The notes under the pieces were generated by a model. The model was not told where the DNA came from. It did not search any database and was given only the letters and a program-made list of their open reading frames with translations. A DNA stretch of 64,000 nt from Acheta domesticus (lineage: Eukaryota > Arthropoda > Insecta > Orthoptera > Gryllidae). The translations under genes were made by a program, and so were the position numbers. The DNA lies in the NCBI GenBank assembly GCA_031308135.1, contig JAHLJT010000631.1, positions 2,519,371 to 2,583,370 on the forward strand, written 5' to 3'. This document shows positions 1 through 10,237 of this stretch, piece by piece (the stretch's first letter is position 1; the number at the start of each line of letters is the position of its first letter).

Positions 1-329
1 TGAGGTCTGTAAAAAATACATTTCCTTAAGACCCTTACATGTTAAACACAAAAACCTTTTTTGTTTTACAATCATGGCAAATGCAGCTGCAATCCAATTT
101 TTTAAATGTAAGTTTTTTCATAACGTATTTGATTTTACTGCTAACACTGCAATCTATTTATATGGTATCACTGCCTTCTTTAAACTCCATAACTGAAAAT
201 ATATAGGAGCCGTGACTATTACGTCAGTGATGGCTCATATTTGGTGCAGAAATAGCGATGACTTAATGATTCGTGCAATAATATACCATACTATGAACGA
301 TTTTGTTAATGTAAAAGGGTTGTTTATAA

Positions 330-490
330 TACTGGTCTACAAAAAAATGTACTTTTGGCTGTGATAGATGGCAGCTGGCAAGAAAGAGTATGTGGCAATT
401 CAATATAGCTAGCGAAAACCCAAGGAAATAGAAAACTAATACGGGAAAGTCTGTGCCATTCTGTAGCACCACTAGTTTTCATATGCAGTT
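330..490. repeat. Dispersed repeat, copy 1 (pair with 45958-46095)
   Basis: About 130 bases here match 45958-46095 in the same orientation. Shared blocks include AATAGATGGCAGCTG-like sequence and ACTAATACGGGAAAGTCTG followed by TGCCATTCTGTAGCACCACTA. The short minus-strand reading frames over both copies resemble each other only because the DNA is repeated. The element class is unknown and no terminal repeats or target duplications were recognised. Confidence 0.7.
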
Positions 491-559
491 AAACCATTAA
501 ATACAAAAATCTGAATGTTTCTAATAATTTGGCCACCCATTGTAGGTTTCTTTGTGGCC

Positions 560-955
560 ATGTCTGGTTTCAAAAATCAGAAGCATTAAATTACCACTTA
601 TCAAAGTGTCAGATACATAAATTCATCAGAAACATTTTTGAGAATTCTATCACACCTTATTCACGTGCGAATACCACCGGCAAAACATTTGGATATGCAT
701 CTGAAAAATGGACGAAAAATGTATTTCAACTTGGATGACGTCGAAAATAAACTCGAGAGCACTCGAAATACAACTCTGACACTCCCTCTCTCTTTTGATG
801 TCAAACTGATTTGTTCACAAGAACCTAACTTCATGATGTTCTTGCTTATTACACTTTTAACAAGCAAAAGCGGAACATTTTTACGTAGAGAGAAGGTATT
901 CCAGATGATGGATATCCAAGCGTTATCAGAGACCACGCTCGTAAAATAAGTGCTC
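560..955 (+). pseudogene. Helitron helicase fragment, frameshifted
   Basis: Read with frame changes, this stretch matches the region between the Rep-associated part and the Pif1-like helicase of Helitron proteins. One frame gives a block around RIPPAKHLDMHLKNGRKMYF and then ESTRNTTLT, corresponding to the HLxxxLENGQRVYF ... DTTLTAFF stretch. A shifted frame continues with LAYYTFNKQKRN and then REGIPDDGYPSV, corresponding to the YYTWN ... RRKxGxPVxGYP segment. At least two frameshifts and one stop are present, so it is not functional. Helitrons transpose by rolling-circle replication using a Rep/helicase protein. No TC 5' end or CTRR 3' end was recognised. Assignment rests on remembered family motifs, not a search. 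Confidence 0.6.
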
Positions 956-1429
956 TTCGCAATTATGTTATTTTCTGAAATGTTTCAAATCCATTAAAAT
1001 TGTAAGAAATACATTGCGAGAAGTTTTCTGAAAGTTTAATTAGACATTTTTTATTTTGTTCAGAATTGTTATTTAATATTCTTATGGCAAATATAAATAA
1101 TCTTGTTTTGATTCTACAGCAAGAAGTAGTTATTTTAGCAATTTGGGTTGCTCGACCTCGTATAACAGCCTGTAGTGAATAGACAATTATCCAAAGAATT
1201 AAACTACGACTGAAATCAACTGGAATCTCACGCAAAGGCCCATTTATGAACACACTGTAAAGCTTTGAAACCGGCGCTTGCCTTATGTTTTCTTACTTCA
1301 CCAAGCGATTCAGGCAAAACATTCCTCATTAAATTAACTTAGTGGAAGATTAAAATAATCAGCTCGGTTTCTCCTACCTAGTGAGCAGTTGACCACTGTC
1401 CTCACCTATTTATATATCGATCTTTCAGC
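956..1429. other. No gene seen
   Basis: AT-rich sequence with only short open frames and no recognisable protein motif or repeat end. Confidence 0.6.
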
Positions 1430-1688
1430 ACCCATTATTCCTTCCATTCACTCGAGTTTGATTGAATTGAAGAGCACTTCCACAGCTAAGGTCATTGGCG
1501 CCCGTGTCAAATTATTTTAACACCAGTACGTATTATGACAGTGTCAAGCTCCATGGTAAGATCTGTTTTGCAGTAATCGCATGTAGGAGTGGGTCCCCTC
1601 GGAGAAGATATCCGTGGGAGAAATGGCAGTGATGGATTCGAAGGCGTGTTAGAATAATCTCCTCGCACCTGGCACCACGAGATGAACA

Positions 1689-2216
1689 TCAAGTATTTAA
1701 GGAATTCGTGATTCTTGTGAGCTTAAAATCCGAATTCTGCCACTCTGTTTGCCAGTCACTGAGAATAGAGCGTTTGGTAAAGAGCTTAGTGTCTTCCGTG
1801 GGCACTGTAAGGATGTCTAACTCTCTTTTCTTCGTGGCGAACTGTGCAGCCTGGTCAGATATTTCGTTTCCTACCATTTCCACATTGCCAGGGACCCAAC
1901 AAAAAACTAAGATATAACGAAGAAACAATAAATGATGGACTTGGTGATGGATGTTCATTGTCAAAGGGTCACAAGACGAGAAGGAAGATATAGATTCTAG
2001 AGATTTTTTGGAATCACAGCAGATCACTAGTTTCTTTAATGACATCGATTCAGCAAACTTAAGTGTCGCTAAGAGCGTATATTTCTCTGCAGTATTGATG
2101 CTGCACGAAGAGTCTAGTCGAAAACTCCTCGTACTGTAGAAGGCACATTCTACGTCGCCATTTTGGGAGGAACCATCAGTGTACATGAAGTGATGGCCAG
2201 GATACATTGATTTCAT
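1689..2216 (-). pseudogene. LINE RNase H domain
   Basis: An open frame of 175 codons on the minus strand carries the RNase H signature in order: YTDGS near residue 13, a glutamate-containing NTAEKYTLL segment near residue 40, CDSKKSLESI near residue 67 and WVPGNVEMVGNEISDQAA near residue 106. The acidic residues of the D-E-D-D set are present in these motifs. The domain removes RNA from RNA/DNA hybrids in RNase H-carrying LINEs. It is open for its full length although the upstream endonuclease is broken. A following frame at 1507-1692 contains CDYCKTDLTM, corresponding to the Cys-rich region after RNase H. Confidence 0.85.
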
Positions 2217-2690
2217 CGCCTGAAATTCCGTTAGAAATGTACTGGGGAAATCGAGGACATAGGGATGTTAGACAAACTACTGGTAATGGTCACTTCTACG
2301 TAAGTCACAGATAAAAGTCCACTCTGGGATGGTAGGCAGAGATGGCCTGCAGAGCGCCAAATCGATTGACGAGAAACTGTTTGAAGCCACGGAAAAGTAA
2401 GTGTAATTCACAGAATTCAGAAGAGTTAGGTTCTGCTGGTCAATAATATTTTAGAGAATAGTATCTCTTGGGCAGGACCTCGTACCACCCCAGGCGGGAT
2501 TGTGGGTATTAAAGAGTCCAACAACAAGGAAAGGCTGGGGTAGCTGGGAAATTACATCTTCAAGACGTTTATATATAAAGGCTGTATCGAAAAAAATAGA
2601 ATTCAATGGCTTAGTGAAGAAAGTTAGTTTTGGATGCAACAACAACATCTGCACCAATAAAACAGTTTATAAAATGGGTGTAGGGATGCC
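2217..2690 (-). pseudogene. LINE endonuclease (EEP/APE) fragment
   Basis: The minus strand encodes an apurinic-endonuclease-like fragment. PFLVVGLFNTHNPAWGG corresponds to the conserved GDFNAHNxxWG motif, with the catalytic Asp replaced by Leu (GLFN instead of GDFN). Downstream RSCPRDTIL, SIDLALCRPSL and SDHYQ correspond to the C-terminal part, where SDH carries the catalytic histidine. In-frame stops follow RDTIL and SDHYQ. The enzyme nicks target DNA to prime reverse transcription; this copy is dead. Confidence 0.8.
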
Positions 2691-2710
2691 ACAAAACCCA
2701 TAAACACACC

Positions 2711-3098
2711 ATTTTCCGACATTTTTGCTACTTTTTAGAAAATAACGAATAAATAATGTGATTTTTATCAACGGAGTTTTGACTGAGGTGGTGCCCACGT
2801 TATCTCGCATTTTATGATCATCAAACAATACTTATTTGACTCAGTGTGCCACATTAGCTGGAATATGGCCAATTTTACGTTAAAACCATAGAAATAAACA
2901 CTTTTCAATTGACCATAGTTCCGTAAATTTTTATCCAAGGTACTTTTAATTTATATAAGATTAGAGCTCGAAATCTCCCCTTTAAGAACTTTACTTTGCA
3001 CTAGTTAACTATGTCACTGCAATCGGCAAAATTGCGTGGCGCGCCATCACTATTAACGACCCACATTCGTGCTGTATTGCTATGACTGATTTCTTTAT
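2711..3098. other. No gene seen
   Basis: AT-rich DNA with no recognised coding or repeat signal. Confidence 0.5.
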
Positions 3099-3358
3099 CA
3101 GGTGAGTCACATAACTGTAGCACCTCCTATAAATTTTGAACGGTTGAAGTGTTGCAATGCAGTTTTCACGGAAGTGCATGAAGGAATGAGGCTAACTGAT
3201 ATGTGAATTGATTTCTATTTTATCACTTGTATTTAATAAATATTTTAGATTACTTTGTTTTTTTTAAATTGAACTATACATATTTTTCATCCTGTCATGT
3301 CGAGCGTAAAAAGACTAATCCAGTGATATACATATTGTCATACGTTAGATAAGCATTC
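3099..3358 (+). repeat. Solo arm of TIR element family B
   Basis: Starts with a CAGGTGAGTCACATAACTG end and continues through TTGAACGGTTGAAG, GCAGTTTTCACGGAAGTGCA and AGCGTAAAAAGAC-type blocks. It is the same as the left arms at 26832 and 63004. No matching inverted arm follows, so only one arm remains. Confidence 0.75.
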
Positions 3359-3365
3359 CACAAAC

Positions 3366-3522
3366 CAGATCATCCCCAAATTACGTAACGCTAAAGGGGG
3401 AGGTAGGGGGTCTGAGGTAGCGTTACGCTGCGTTACATAGAGATAGAGACGTGCGTTACAAGAGGAGGGGGTATTGAAAATACCCGAAATTTGCGTTACG
3501 TAATTTATGGACGGCCCCTAAG
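3366..3522. mobile_element. Small MITE with TTACGTAACGC ends
   Basis: The left side carries AAATTACGTAACGC and the right side carries GCGTTACGTAATTTATGG followed by ACGGCCCC, an inverted arrangement about 155 bp across. Ends of the GGCCGTCCATAAATTACGTAACG type are common in insect genomes. The left end is degenerate. No transposase is encoded. Confidence 0.6.
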
Positions 3523-4944
3523 CTGAGTTGGCGAATGTGTGTGCCAGTGGTTTTGATGTTGGTGTATGTACCTCTGGTCCTTCAAGAACGAACACAGGCC
3601 ACAAACGAACTTGAGGATACTGGCTATAGCTGGCTGTAGCTGACGGCAGTAACTCAGCATACTGCATCTCGCGTGCACACGTATTGCGCACGCGTTTGAG
3701 GTTTCTAACTCCAGAGCCTTACTTCTATGACGCGAAGATCGCAGTTAGGGGGACAAACCTATCCTGGCAATGTTAAATATTTAAGTCTAATTCTCAGATG
3801 CTACTAAAGTTAAGCTAATGAAATTTTTACAGATTACATAAATATCACTCATAATCACAGTGAAATAACGGTTTTGAAAAATGTTAACTATTTTTGTAGA
3901 TAAAAATGCTTTATCATAATGTAAATTGTTTACAGTGTTTTCTAGTAATTCAAGTATTGCAGAATGAATAATACTAAGGTAATAAGAAAAAAACATTGTT
4001 TCAGTAACCGCGGGAGACCTTTATTAATAACTCCTGAAAATTTCACTTTCCTCTTACAAATGTAAGTGGAAAAAAATTAATTTAGTATTAAAAATATCAA
4101 CTTTCGGGAAATGTTCTTTAAAGATGCAACCCTCCGAACACGCCAGCTCGGTAACTTGCCTAAACGTTTTCCAATAACTATTTCCTTTTGAGACTTTTTA
4201 TGTTGGTTAGCTTAACAACATAGTTTTTTTATTTACTTTGCACATGTCAGTCTTTCATCACTTATGCGCTGCCTTGTGTAACAGTATCTAAAAGTATTGG
4301 AGCCCTAAGTCCAATGAGAGGTCTTCACTTATAAATAAAAAAACGTGTAAGAGTGATATAAACATAATTCAAATGCCAATGTAAAGAGAAAATTATGAAG
4401 TTTTATAAAAAATAAATACCAAAAAACGATTTTTTGACTGAAGATCAATTCCATGTTCCCTTTAGCGAGAAGTTCAAGACGCAAAACCTTGAAAGGGGTG
4501 AAACCAGATAATCGTAAATTGTAAAATTATCAATGAGCACATTAAGGAGTAATGAGAGCGGTTTTTGTTGTTCATTAATGTTTGGGTAGGCTCTGCCTTG
4601 CAGTTTACTAAGTAGCTACGCAGCTGATTGATCGCAACAGTTCGCGCAAGTTGCAAAGGTCGGGGAAGCAGTACGAGCTAATTCAATAAACGGGGTAGCG
4701 CGAGTAGGGAAGCATAGCAACACTTACGGAGATAACTGACTGACATAAACATTACACAACAGGATTGATTGTAGTTCATTCAAGACATTTAGGAGGTATC
4801 AAGAATTACGGGCCCAAATTCAAGCAATTTCTAAATCAAAATAATGTACGTATTAATATAGAAGTTGAACAAAAGTAGCTTTATAGCTACAATTAATATA
4901 ATTTCAGTTCATTAGGAATTGAGTAACGCATAAACGAAAGAAGC
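3523..4944. other. No gene seen
   Basis: Only short open frames. No protein motif, TIR pair or tandem array was recognised in about 1.4 kb. Confidence 0.5.
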
Positions 4945-5215
4945 GCTCAGGCATTAGATTTAAAATGTACTTATAATAAGTACAATGCCAGTTCACTGGG
5001 CACTCAGTGTTAAATATAATGTGGTAAAGAAAGATAAGGAATTAGATTTAAACTGCATTAAGAACGAGTCATTTATCTGGGAACGCATCAACGTTAGAAG
5101 AGATCAGGCGTTAGATTTAAAATGCATTTATAAGTACAACGCCAGTTCACTGGGAACTGGGCACCCATTGTTACAATATAATGTGATGGAGAAAGATAAG
5201 GACTTACTGCCGGTT
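4945..5215 (+). repeat. Degenerate minisatellite block 1
   Basis: Units of very roughly 80-110 bp recur, each containing GCRTTAGATTTAAAAYG, a CAATGCCAGTTCACTGGG-like segment and a TTAAATATAATGTGGT / TTACAATATAATGTGAT segment. The open frame at 4985-5251 therefore reads as a repeated peptide, LDLKCI...KYNASSLGT...QYNV. The same unit returns at 7185-7430. It could be a decayed repeat-containing coding region or a minisatellite; I cannot decide. Confidence 0.6.
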
Positions 5216-5784
5216 TTACCACCGTTACTTACAACTTTAAGTTCATCTTAAGAATTTTAGGAGACGTTTCCGTTTCAACACGCCATGTAAGGCGAACTTA
5301 AACGATAAGTTATACTTAAATTTAAGCACACCTCTTAGCACCACTTATACATTTTAAGTCGCACGATACGGCGCAAAAACAGTCCAAATAGCGAGCGTAT
5401 TGTGATTGTTGCTTTTGATGGTGATTGATGCGGCAATTATGAAAACGAGAGAGCTTTGAGAAGCCATCTTCTCGTAGGCCGAGGTGAATACAAAAATGGT
5501 TCAAATATTTTGAAGAGTTCAATGAATGACATTTTGGAACCTGATTTTGCCTATCAGAGATGACAACACTACATATTTTGGAAGTAATTGAAGACCTATT
5601 GAAATTTTCAAGCTTACTTCTTAGTTAATTATTAAGAAAATAAGCATTTAAATAATTTGGTACGTAACTGCTTTGCAAGTAACAATTTTGTAAAAACTAG
5701 TGCTTTATAGGTTATATTTACATGACCTCGTAGCTACTCTCAACTTCGAAGTTTTCATTCAGTAATTTTTTTTTATCTATCTGA
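5216..5784. other. No gene seen
   Basis: No recognisable gene or element. Confidence 0.5.
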
Positions 5785-6275
5785 AGGTAGAGATAACCTA
5801 CAAGATAATATAAATATCCACTCCGATTGGCTCAATAAATGGAACACACTTATTAATCACTTTAAATGTCAGGTTAAAATTTTCACCTTAAGAAACACAA
5901 AACTAATTTATCTTCTAATTCTAAATGGCAAAGCAATTAAACTGGCTTTCTACTTCACAACCAGCAAAATATTAAGACTATTTGACCCACGACTCACATG
6001 GGGAGATCATATTAAAAATGCAGCAAAAAAAACCCTTATCAAAATTATTCAATTATACCCGCTAATTGACAAAAACTCCAAATTAAACATTGAAACATCC
6101 TTATAAATATTCAGATATATAATAAGACCTTCATTAACATACGCTAACCATTTGGGGAGGTGCTGCTCCAATACATATTCAGAAGTTGCAAATTATACAA
6201 AACAAATTTCCATGTTGGGCAGGGAACGAACAATTACACAAAGAACTCTCAATTCAAGACATAAAAACGTGGATA
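5785..6275 (+). pseudogene. LINE reverse transcriptase C-terminal fragment
   Basis: The plus strand reads in one main frame DWLNKWNTLINHFKCQVKIF, then LRLFDPRLTWGDHIKNAAKK, IKIIQLYPLIDKNSKLN, and after a stop IFRYIIRPSLTYA, then in another frame APIHIQKLQIIQNKFP and ELSIQDIKTW. This order (thumb region after the catalytic FADD box, then the connection segment) is that of Jockey/I-type non-LTR retrotransposons. The catalytic FADD box is not present, so the piece is 5'-truncated. Stops and a frameshift near 6150 make it dead. It runs into an (AAAT)n tract at about 6286-6310, a plausible LINE tail. Confidence 0.8.
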
Positions 6276-6689
6276 CTAAAAATCTAAAATAAATAAATAA
6301 ATAAATAAAACTACTGATCCATATACTCTAGTCTACCTTATAAACGTTTTAAACTAGGAAAAAACATCTTCAATAAATTAAAGAATCAAATTTAAATATT
6401 CAGAAGTTATTCTAAAACCTCCCTAATTTGACTACTATATAAAAATAACATATTGTATCATTGTTTAAAAAATAAAAATAAAATGTATTTAATGAATTAA
6501 AACAAGATGTTAGAGATTCCTGTAAGGGCATCCCTCAGAATTTGAGTATATAAGTTAAATTATCTTAAGTTAATTCATTTATTAATTATATATTCCTTGA
6601 ATTAGTTACTTTTATGTTTTCAATACCTTGAAAGATTCTGTCTGTAATCGAACAAGGATAAAATAAATTTAGGACATAGAACACATCGT
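6276..6689. other. (AAAT)n tract and AT-rich spacer
   Basis: A short AAATAAATAAAT run near 6286-6310 follows the LINE fragment. The rest is AT-rich with no gene. Confidence 0.5.
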
Positions 6690-6900
6690 TTAGGAGTTAT
6701 TTAACGATATAGTTTCAAAATAATGTCGAATGTGTCGCGGGTTGCATTTGACATAAATATTTAGTTTTGTTCTACAGCGTCATGTAGTGGAGTTACAACA
6801 GATTTATCAGCACATAAACCTTCTCGGTGAAAAAAACATGCAGAAGTGCCAACTTTCATGGACATTGGTCTCACGGTGTGGGATTTTAACTCATATATAT
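6690..6900 (+). repeat. Dispersed repeat family E, copy 1
   Basis: Contains GTTTAGGAGTTATTT, GTCGCGGGTTGCATTTGAC, GTTTTGTTCTACAGCG, CATGTAGTGGAGTTACAACA and AGTGCCAACTTTCATGGA. These blocks recur in the same order at 20816-21057 and partly at 51690-51790. Class unknown. Confidence 0.7.
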
Positions 6901-7184
6901 AAATACTTTCTCATACATTCGATGAGCACCTATTAAGAAAAATCAACAAAAATAACCTCTTTGCACCAAAGTGCAAAGCAAAACCAAAACAAGGTTGGTT
7001 ATGGTCACTGGCTGGTTCACCAGGGTCCAGCATTGCCAACCAACTCTCAGATGCATTTAAGTTATACTTTACTAAGCATTGCTTTAAAGAGGGTGGTGAA
7101 ACGACGAACAACAAAGCAAGACTTAAAATGCGTCTTAAAATTAAGTATGTCTTTACTAAGTCACACTTAAAAAATATTAGGTGA

Positions 7185-7430
7185 AGCTGACCGTTAGATT
7201 TAAACTACATTAAGAACGAGTACAATGTCATTTCATTGGGAACTAGAAAGCAAGTGTCAGAATATGTTACTAGTGGTAGAGAAGCTAAGGAATTTGATAT
7301 AAAAAATATTAAGAAAAAGTACAACTCAAGTTCGTTGGGAACTGATCAGCAAGTGCTCGAACAATATCTCACAAGTGATATGAAAGGTATGGAAATGGAT
7401 TAAAATAGTATTAGAATAAGTACAATGTCA
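7185..7430 (+). repeat. Degenerate minisatellite block 2
   Basis: Three diverged units with GTTAGATTTAAACTACATTA, AGTACAATGTCATTTCATTG and GGAACTAGA-like segments match the units at 4945-5215. About 2 kb separates the blocks. Confidence 0.55.
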
Positions 7431-7755
7431 AGTCAACATGGTTTACAGTGAAATAGCACAGCAGGCATGCCACAAACAGAGCTAAATTTAGATCTCAGTT
7501 CCAACTCAAGAAATAATAAACTTCTCCATGTAGTAATTTGAGTTGACGAAGGTCTCTGAACCGAATTCTATCCAATTATCATGCACCGACCGGACCAAAT
7601 CATTATTGCAATTGATTAGTCAGAGGAGGTAGAACTACAGCAGCCACCTTCCATGCCCGCCGTCAATCATGCTTCGCCATGAAAATATTTTTCCCGGCGC
7701 ACAGTGGCATAAAATGCCTAAAACGTGGTTAAAATTATTATCTCTTGCAAAATAA
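7431..7755. other. No gene seen
   Basis: No recognised coding or repeat signal. Confidence 0.5.
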
Positions 7756-8105
7756 TGGCTATATTGGAATTTTCGACTTCACCAAATACGAATATGATAT
7801 CAAAAATAATAAATGCAAAATGGCGGACGACGGGGAAGAATGCAACAAAAATGAGTATAATGGGGTTTTCGAGCTTACTGATTGCGAATATGATATCTAA
7901 AATGAAAAATTCAAAATGCTCTATTCAATATGGCGGATGACATTTGGGAAAACGTGGAAGAATGCAACAAAAATTAATATATTGCATTCTGACAGACTGT
8001 ATATTCGAGCTCACTGATTACGAAATTTCAAAAATAAAAATTCAAAATGGCGGATTTAACATGGCCGATAACATTTGAAAAAACGTGGGAGAATGCAAAT
8101 ATACC
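7756..8105 (+). repeat. Tandem repeat with CAAAATGGCGGA core
   Basis: About three diverged units of roughly 120-150 bp, each with GATTRCGAATATGATATC, AAAATTCAAAATGGCGGA or a variant, and ACGTGGRAGAATGCAACAAA. Units are visible near 7785, 7880 and 8020. Short open frames across this block are by-products of the repeat. Confidence 0.7.
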
Positions 8106-9816
8106 AAAATATATTTTGTCTAATCGCGTACAACTTTTAACCCTAGATTACAAAGACGTCGTCTGTCAGACGACGCAACCAGTGCCGAAACAGTACCCCA
8201 CCTCCTTCCCCTCACTCCCCGTTTTCAAACTCTGTGTAGCCCAATACACTAAACCTTTGTACTTACGTCAGTGACATTTTTAGTGCTTTATTCGCTAACA
8301 TAGTTAATAATAAATACAAAACTCTTGTATTGTAGCATTTATGTTTTGTTCTGAACATTTAACAATCATAATGTGACGATGACGATTGTAACAAATGTCG
8401 TGTGACGCGTTTACTTCTGCGGACGCTTCTCAAAAGGCATGTGTGTACAGAAAGTGTCTGCTGTGTGAGTCAAGTCATTTAGGTGTATCTATAAAACCCT
8501 TGAAGATGTAATTTATAACTCTTATAATATCATACATGTTCAATTCATTAAATTTAGTGTTTCATTGTGAAAAAGGTTTTTTCTTCATTTTTACCCGAAG
8601 TAGTCTGCCAGACTACGCCTTTGTAATAACGCTTGGTATAGGGCGACTTCGAAATCTAAGGTTAATGTAACATGGAGCCCAATTAGTGATATTTCCATTA
8701 AAATAAAATGAAAGTCAGTAATGCTGACTAAAATGTATTGTATGACACACATGGTAAAAGTGGTTTTATTTTTCTCGCACTACTCGGCCTGACGGTCTCT
8801 ATCGCAACACTTCTTTCTCACAAAATGAAATGTAATTTTCACTACTCGTATCATAAATAACTATTTTAGACAGCCATGAGTAAATTTAGTTATTTCAGGG
8901 CATGCGTAGCATGCTGAAAGTTTAATTTTTGGAAAAAGTGCTATTTTATGGTTGAAATGATCTGTGGATGCAACAAAGACTGCTCTAGCTTTTTGCTGCG
9001 GTATTGTTTTTTGTTTTCTAAGTTAAGCGGTACATGGTGGTAGAAAAAGTTGTATTTCCCTGTATTTTTTAGTATGTTGTCCATTATGCACTATTAATAT
9101 CGATGTATACATTATTTTTATTGACAAGGGCCTTATATTATACTTTTAAATTAAGTTTAATGAAATTATAAAAAAAACAGAATTTTGCAGCTACCGCTAT
9201 GAACATGTCTCATTATCGGATTCGTGCCTATTCGTATGATTTTATAGAATGATCGTGAATACTATAACTATCATAAAGAAATATGAATGAACGTGGGATA
9301 TTGGGAGATTTGTAGCTTATCTCTACTTTTTCATTCATTTTTTAAATAAATGTTCTCATTTACCGGCACGAACATTCATTAAAAAAAACAAACATGTTTA
9401 ACATGAAAAAAATTAAACCAGGGCTTATAATTCAGTGCATACCTTCTGTTACATGCCCCATTTTAAAATTTTAATGATTATTTTCATAGAACAAAAAGAT
9501 TTGCCTTTAAATACGCACTAAAATTTCCGTCCGACTTGGGTGACGCGGTAAACACAACAGAGCTCTATGTTCAACCTGGAATACAGCTTTCACTTGTAAG
9601 TTCTGGCCGTTCGTACACACGGGATTTCATAGAACCATCAATAGTGAAGCCAACCTGAGAGTTAAAAATTCTCAACTAGAAACTTTTTTTTTTCGAATTC
9701 TGGCCAGGTTTTAGTCATTTCATTCCAATGTGCGGCGTGACGATTACATGCTGGGAGTATTACTCAACGGAACCCACCGAAAACCACCGATCAGACCACT
9801 GTTATAGTAACATTAT
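8106..9816. other. No gene seen
   Basis: About 1.7 kb of AT-rich sequence with short open frames only. No TIR, tandem or protein signal was recognised. Confidence 0.5.
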
Positions 9817-10237
9817 GTCATCTGATGGCTCAGAGCGAAGTCGCTCGCCTTTCACCAAGGAGGTCCGGGTTCGATTCCCGTCGATCTCATGTGAAATTTG
9901 TTCCAACAAAACCAGTTTGACTGCTTCACAAGGGCTAGTCCAACCCCTGTGAAGTGCCCTAAAAACCTACCTCTATCCTAATTCCTTCCCAATTCTGGCC
10001 GCCGGGTAGTGACGCAGGGGCGCGCAAGAGAGAGGCGCGTGCGCGGAGATGCTACCTGGCGGTCCTCTTGAAGACTACAACGTGACGTGACATTCAGTAA
10101 TGGAGGATTACTCCTGAAAAGCGCAGTGGGTTAATGGAGAATTACTCCAAAGCGCAGAGCGCTCAACGCCCCGAAAGGGGTTTAGAGACGCGTTGCGTCA
10201 AATTGTGTACGCAACAAATGTTAAAAAAAAAAAAAAA
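9817..10237 (+). mobile_element. tRNA-derived SINE with poly-A tail
   Basis: The head looks like a tRNA: TGGCTCAGAGCGAAGTCGCT fits the A box and GGTTCGATTCCCG fits the RNA polymerase III B box, about 40 bases apart as in tRNA genes. A body of about 340 bp follows, with GC-rich segments and two related TGGAGGATTACTCC / TGGAGAATTACTCC blocks, and the element ends in 16 A. SINEs are copied by a partner LINE. A possible short target duplication CTGATG lies at the head and after the tail, but it is only six bases. A functional tRNA is excluded because there is no acceptor-stem pairing downstream of the B box. Confidence 0.85.

Larger units (their letters stand above)
1430..2710 (-). mobile_element. 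Internally deleted non-LTR retrotransposon (endonuclease + RNase H)
   Basis: On the minus strand this reads, from 5' to 3', the end of an APE-type endonuclease, then an RNase H domain, then a cysteine-containing tail and a 3' UTR. A full element of the RNase H-bearing LINE group would have roughly 700 codons of reverse transcriptase between the two domains, but here they are only about 80 codons apart. The 3' region contains GGCGCCAATGACCTTAGC and GTGGAAGTGC, which resembles 3' ends of such LINEs. No poly-A or target duplication was identified. Confidence 0.8.

Noticed and set aside
9817..9890. Possible functional tRNA gene
   Set aside because: A and B boxes are present but the 3' half does not close an acceptor stem; the long body and poly-A tail make it a SINE.
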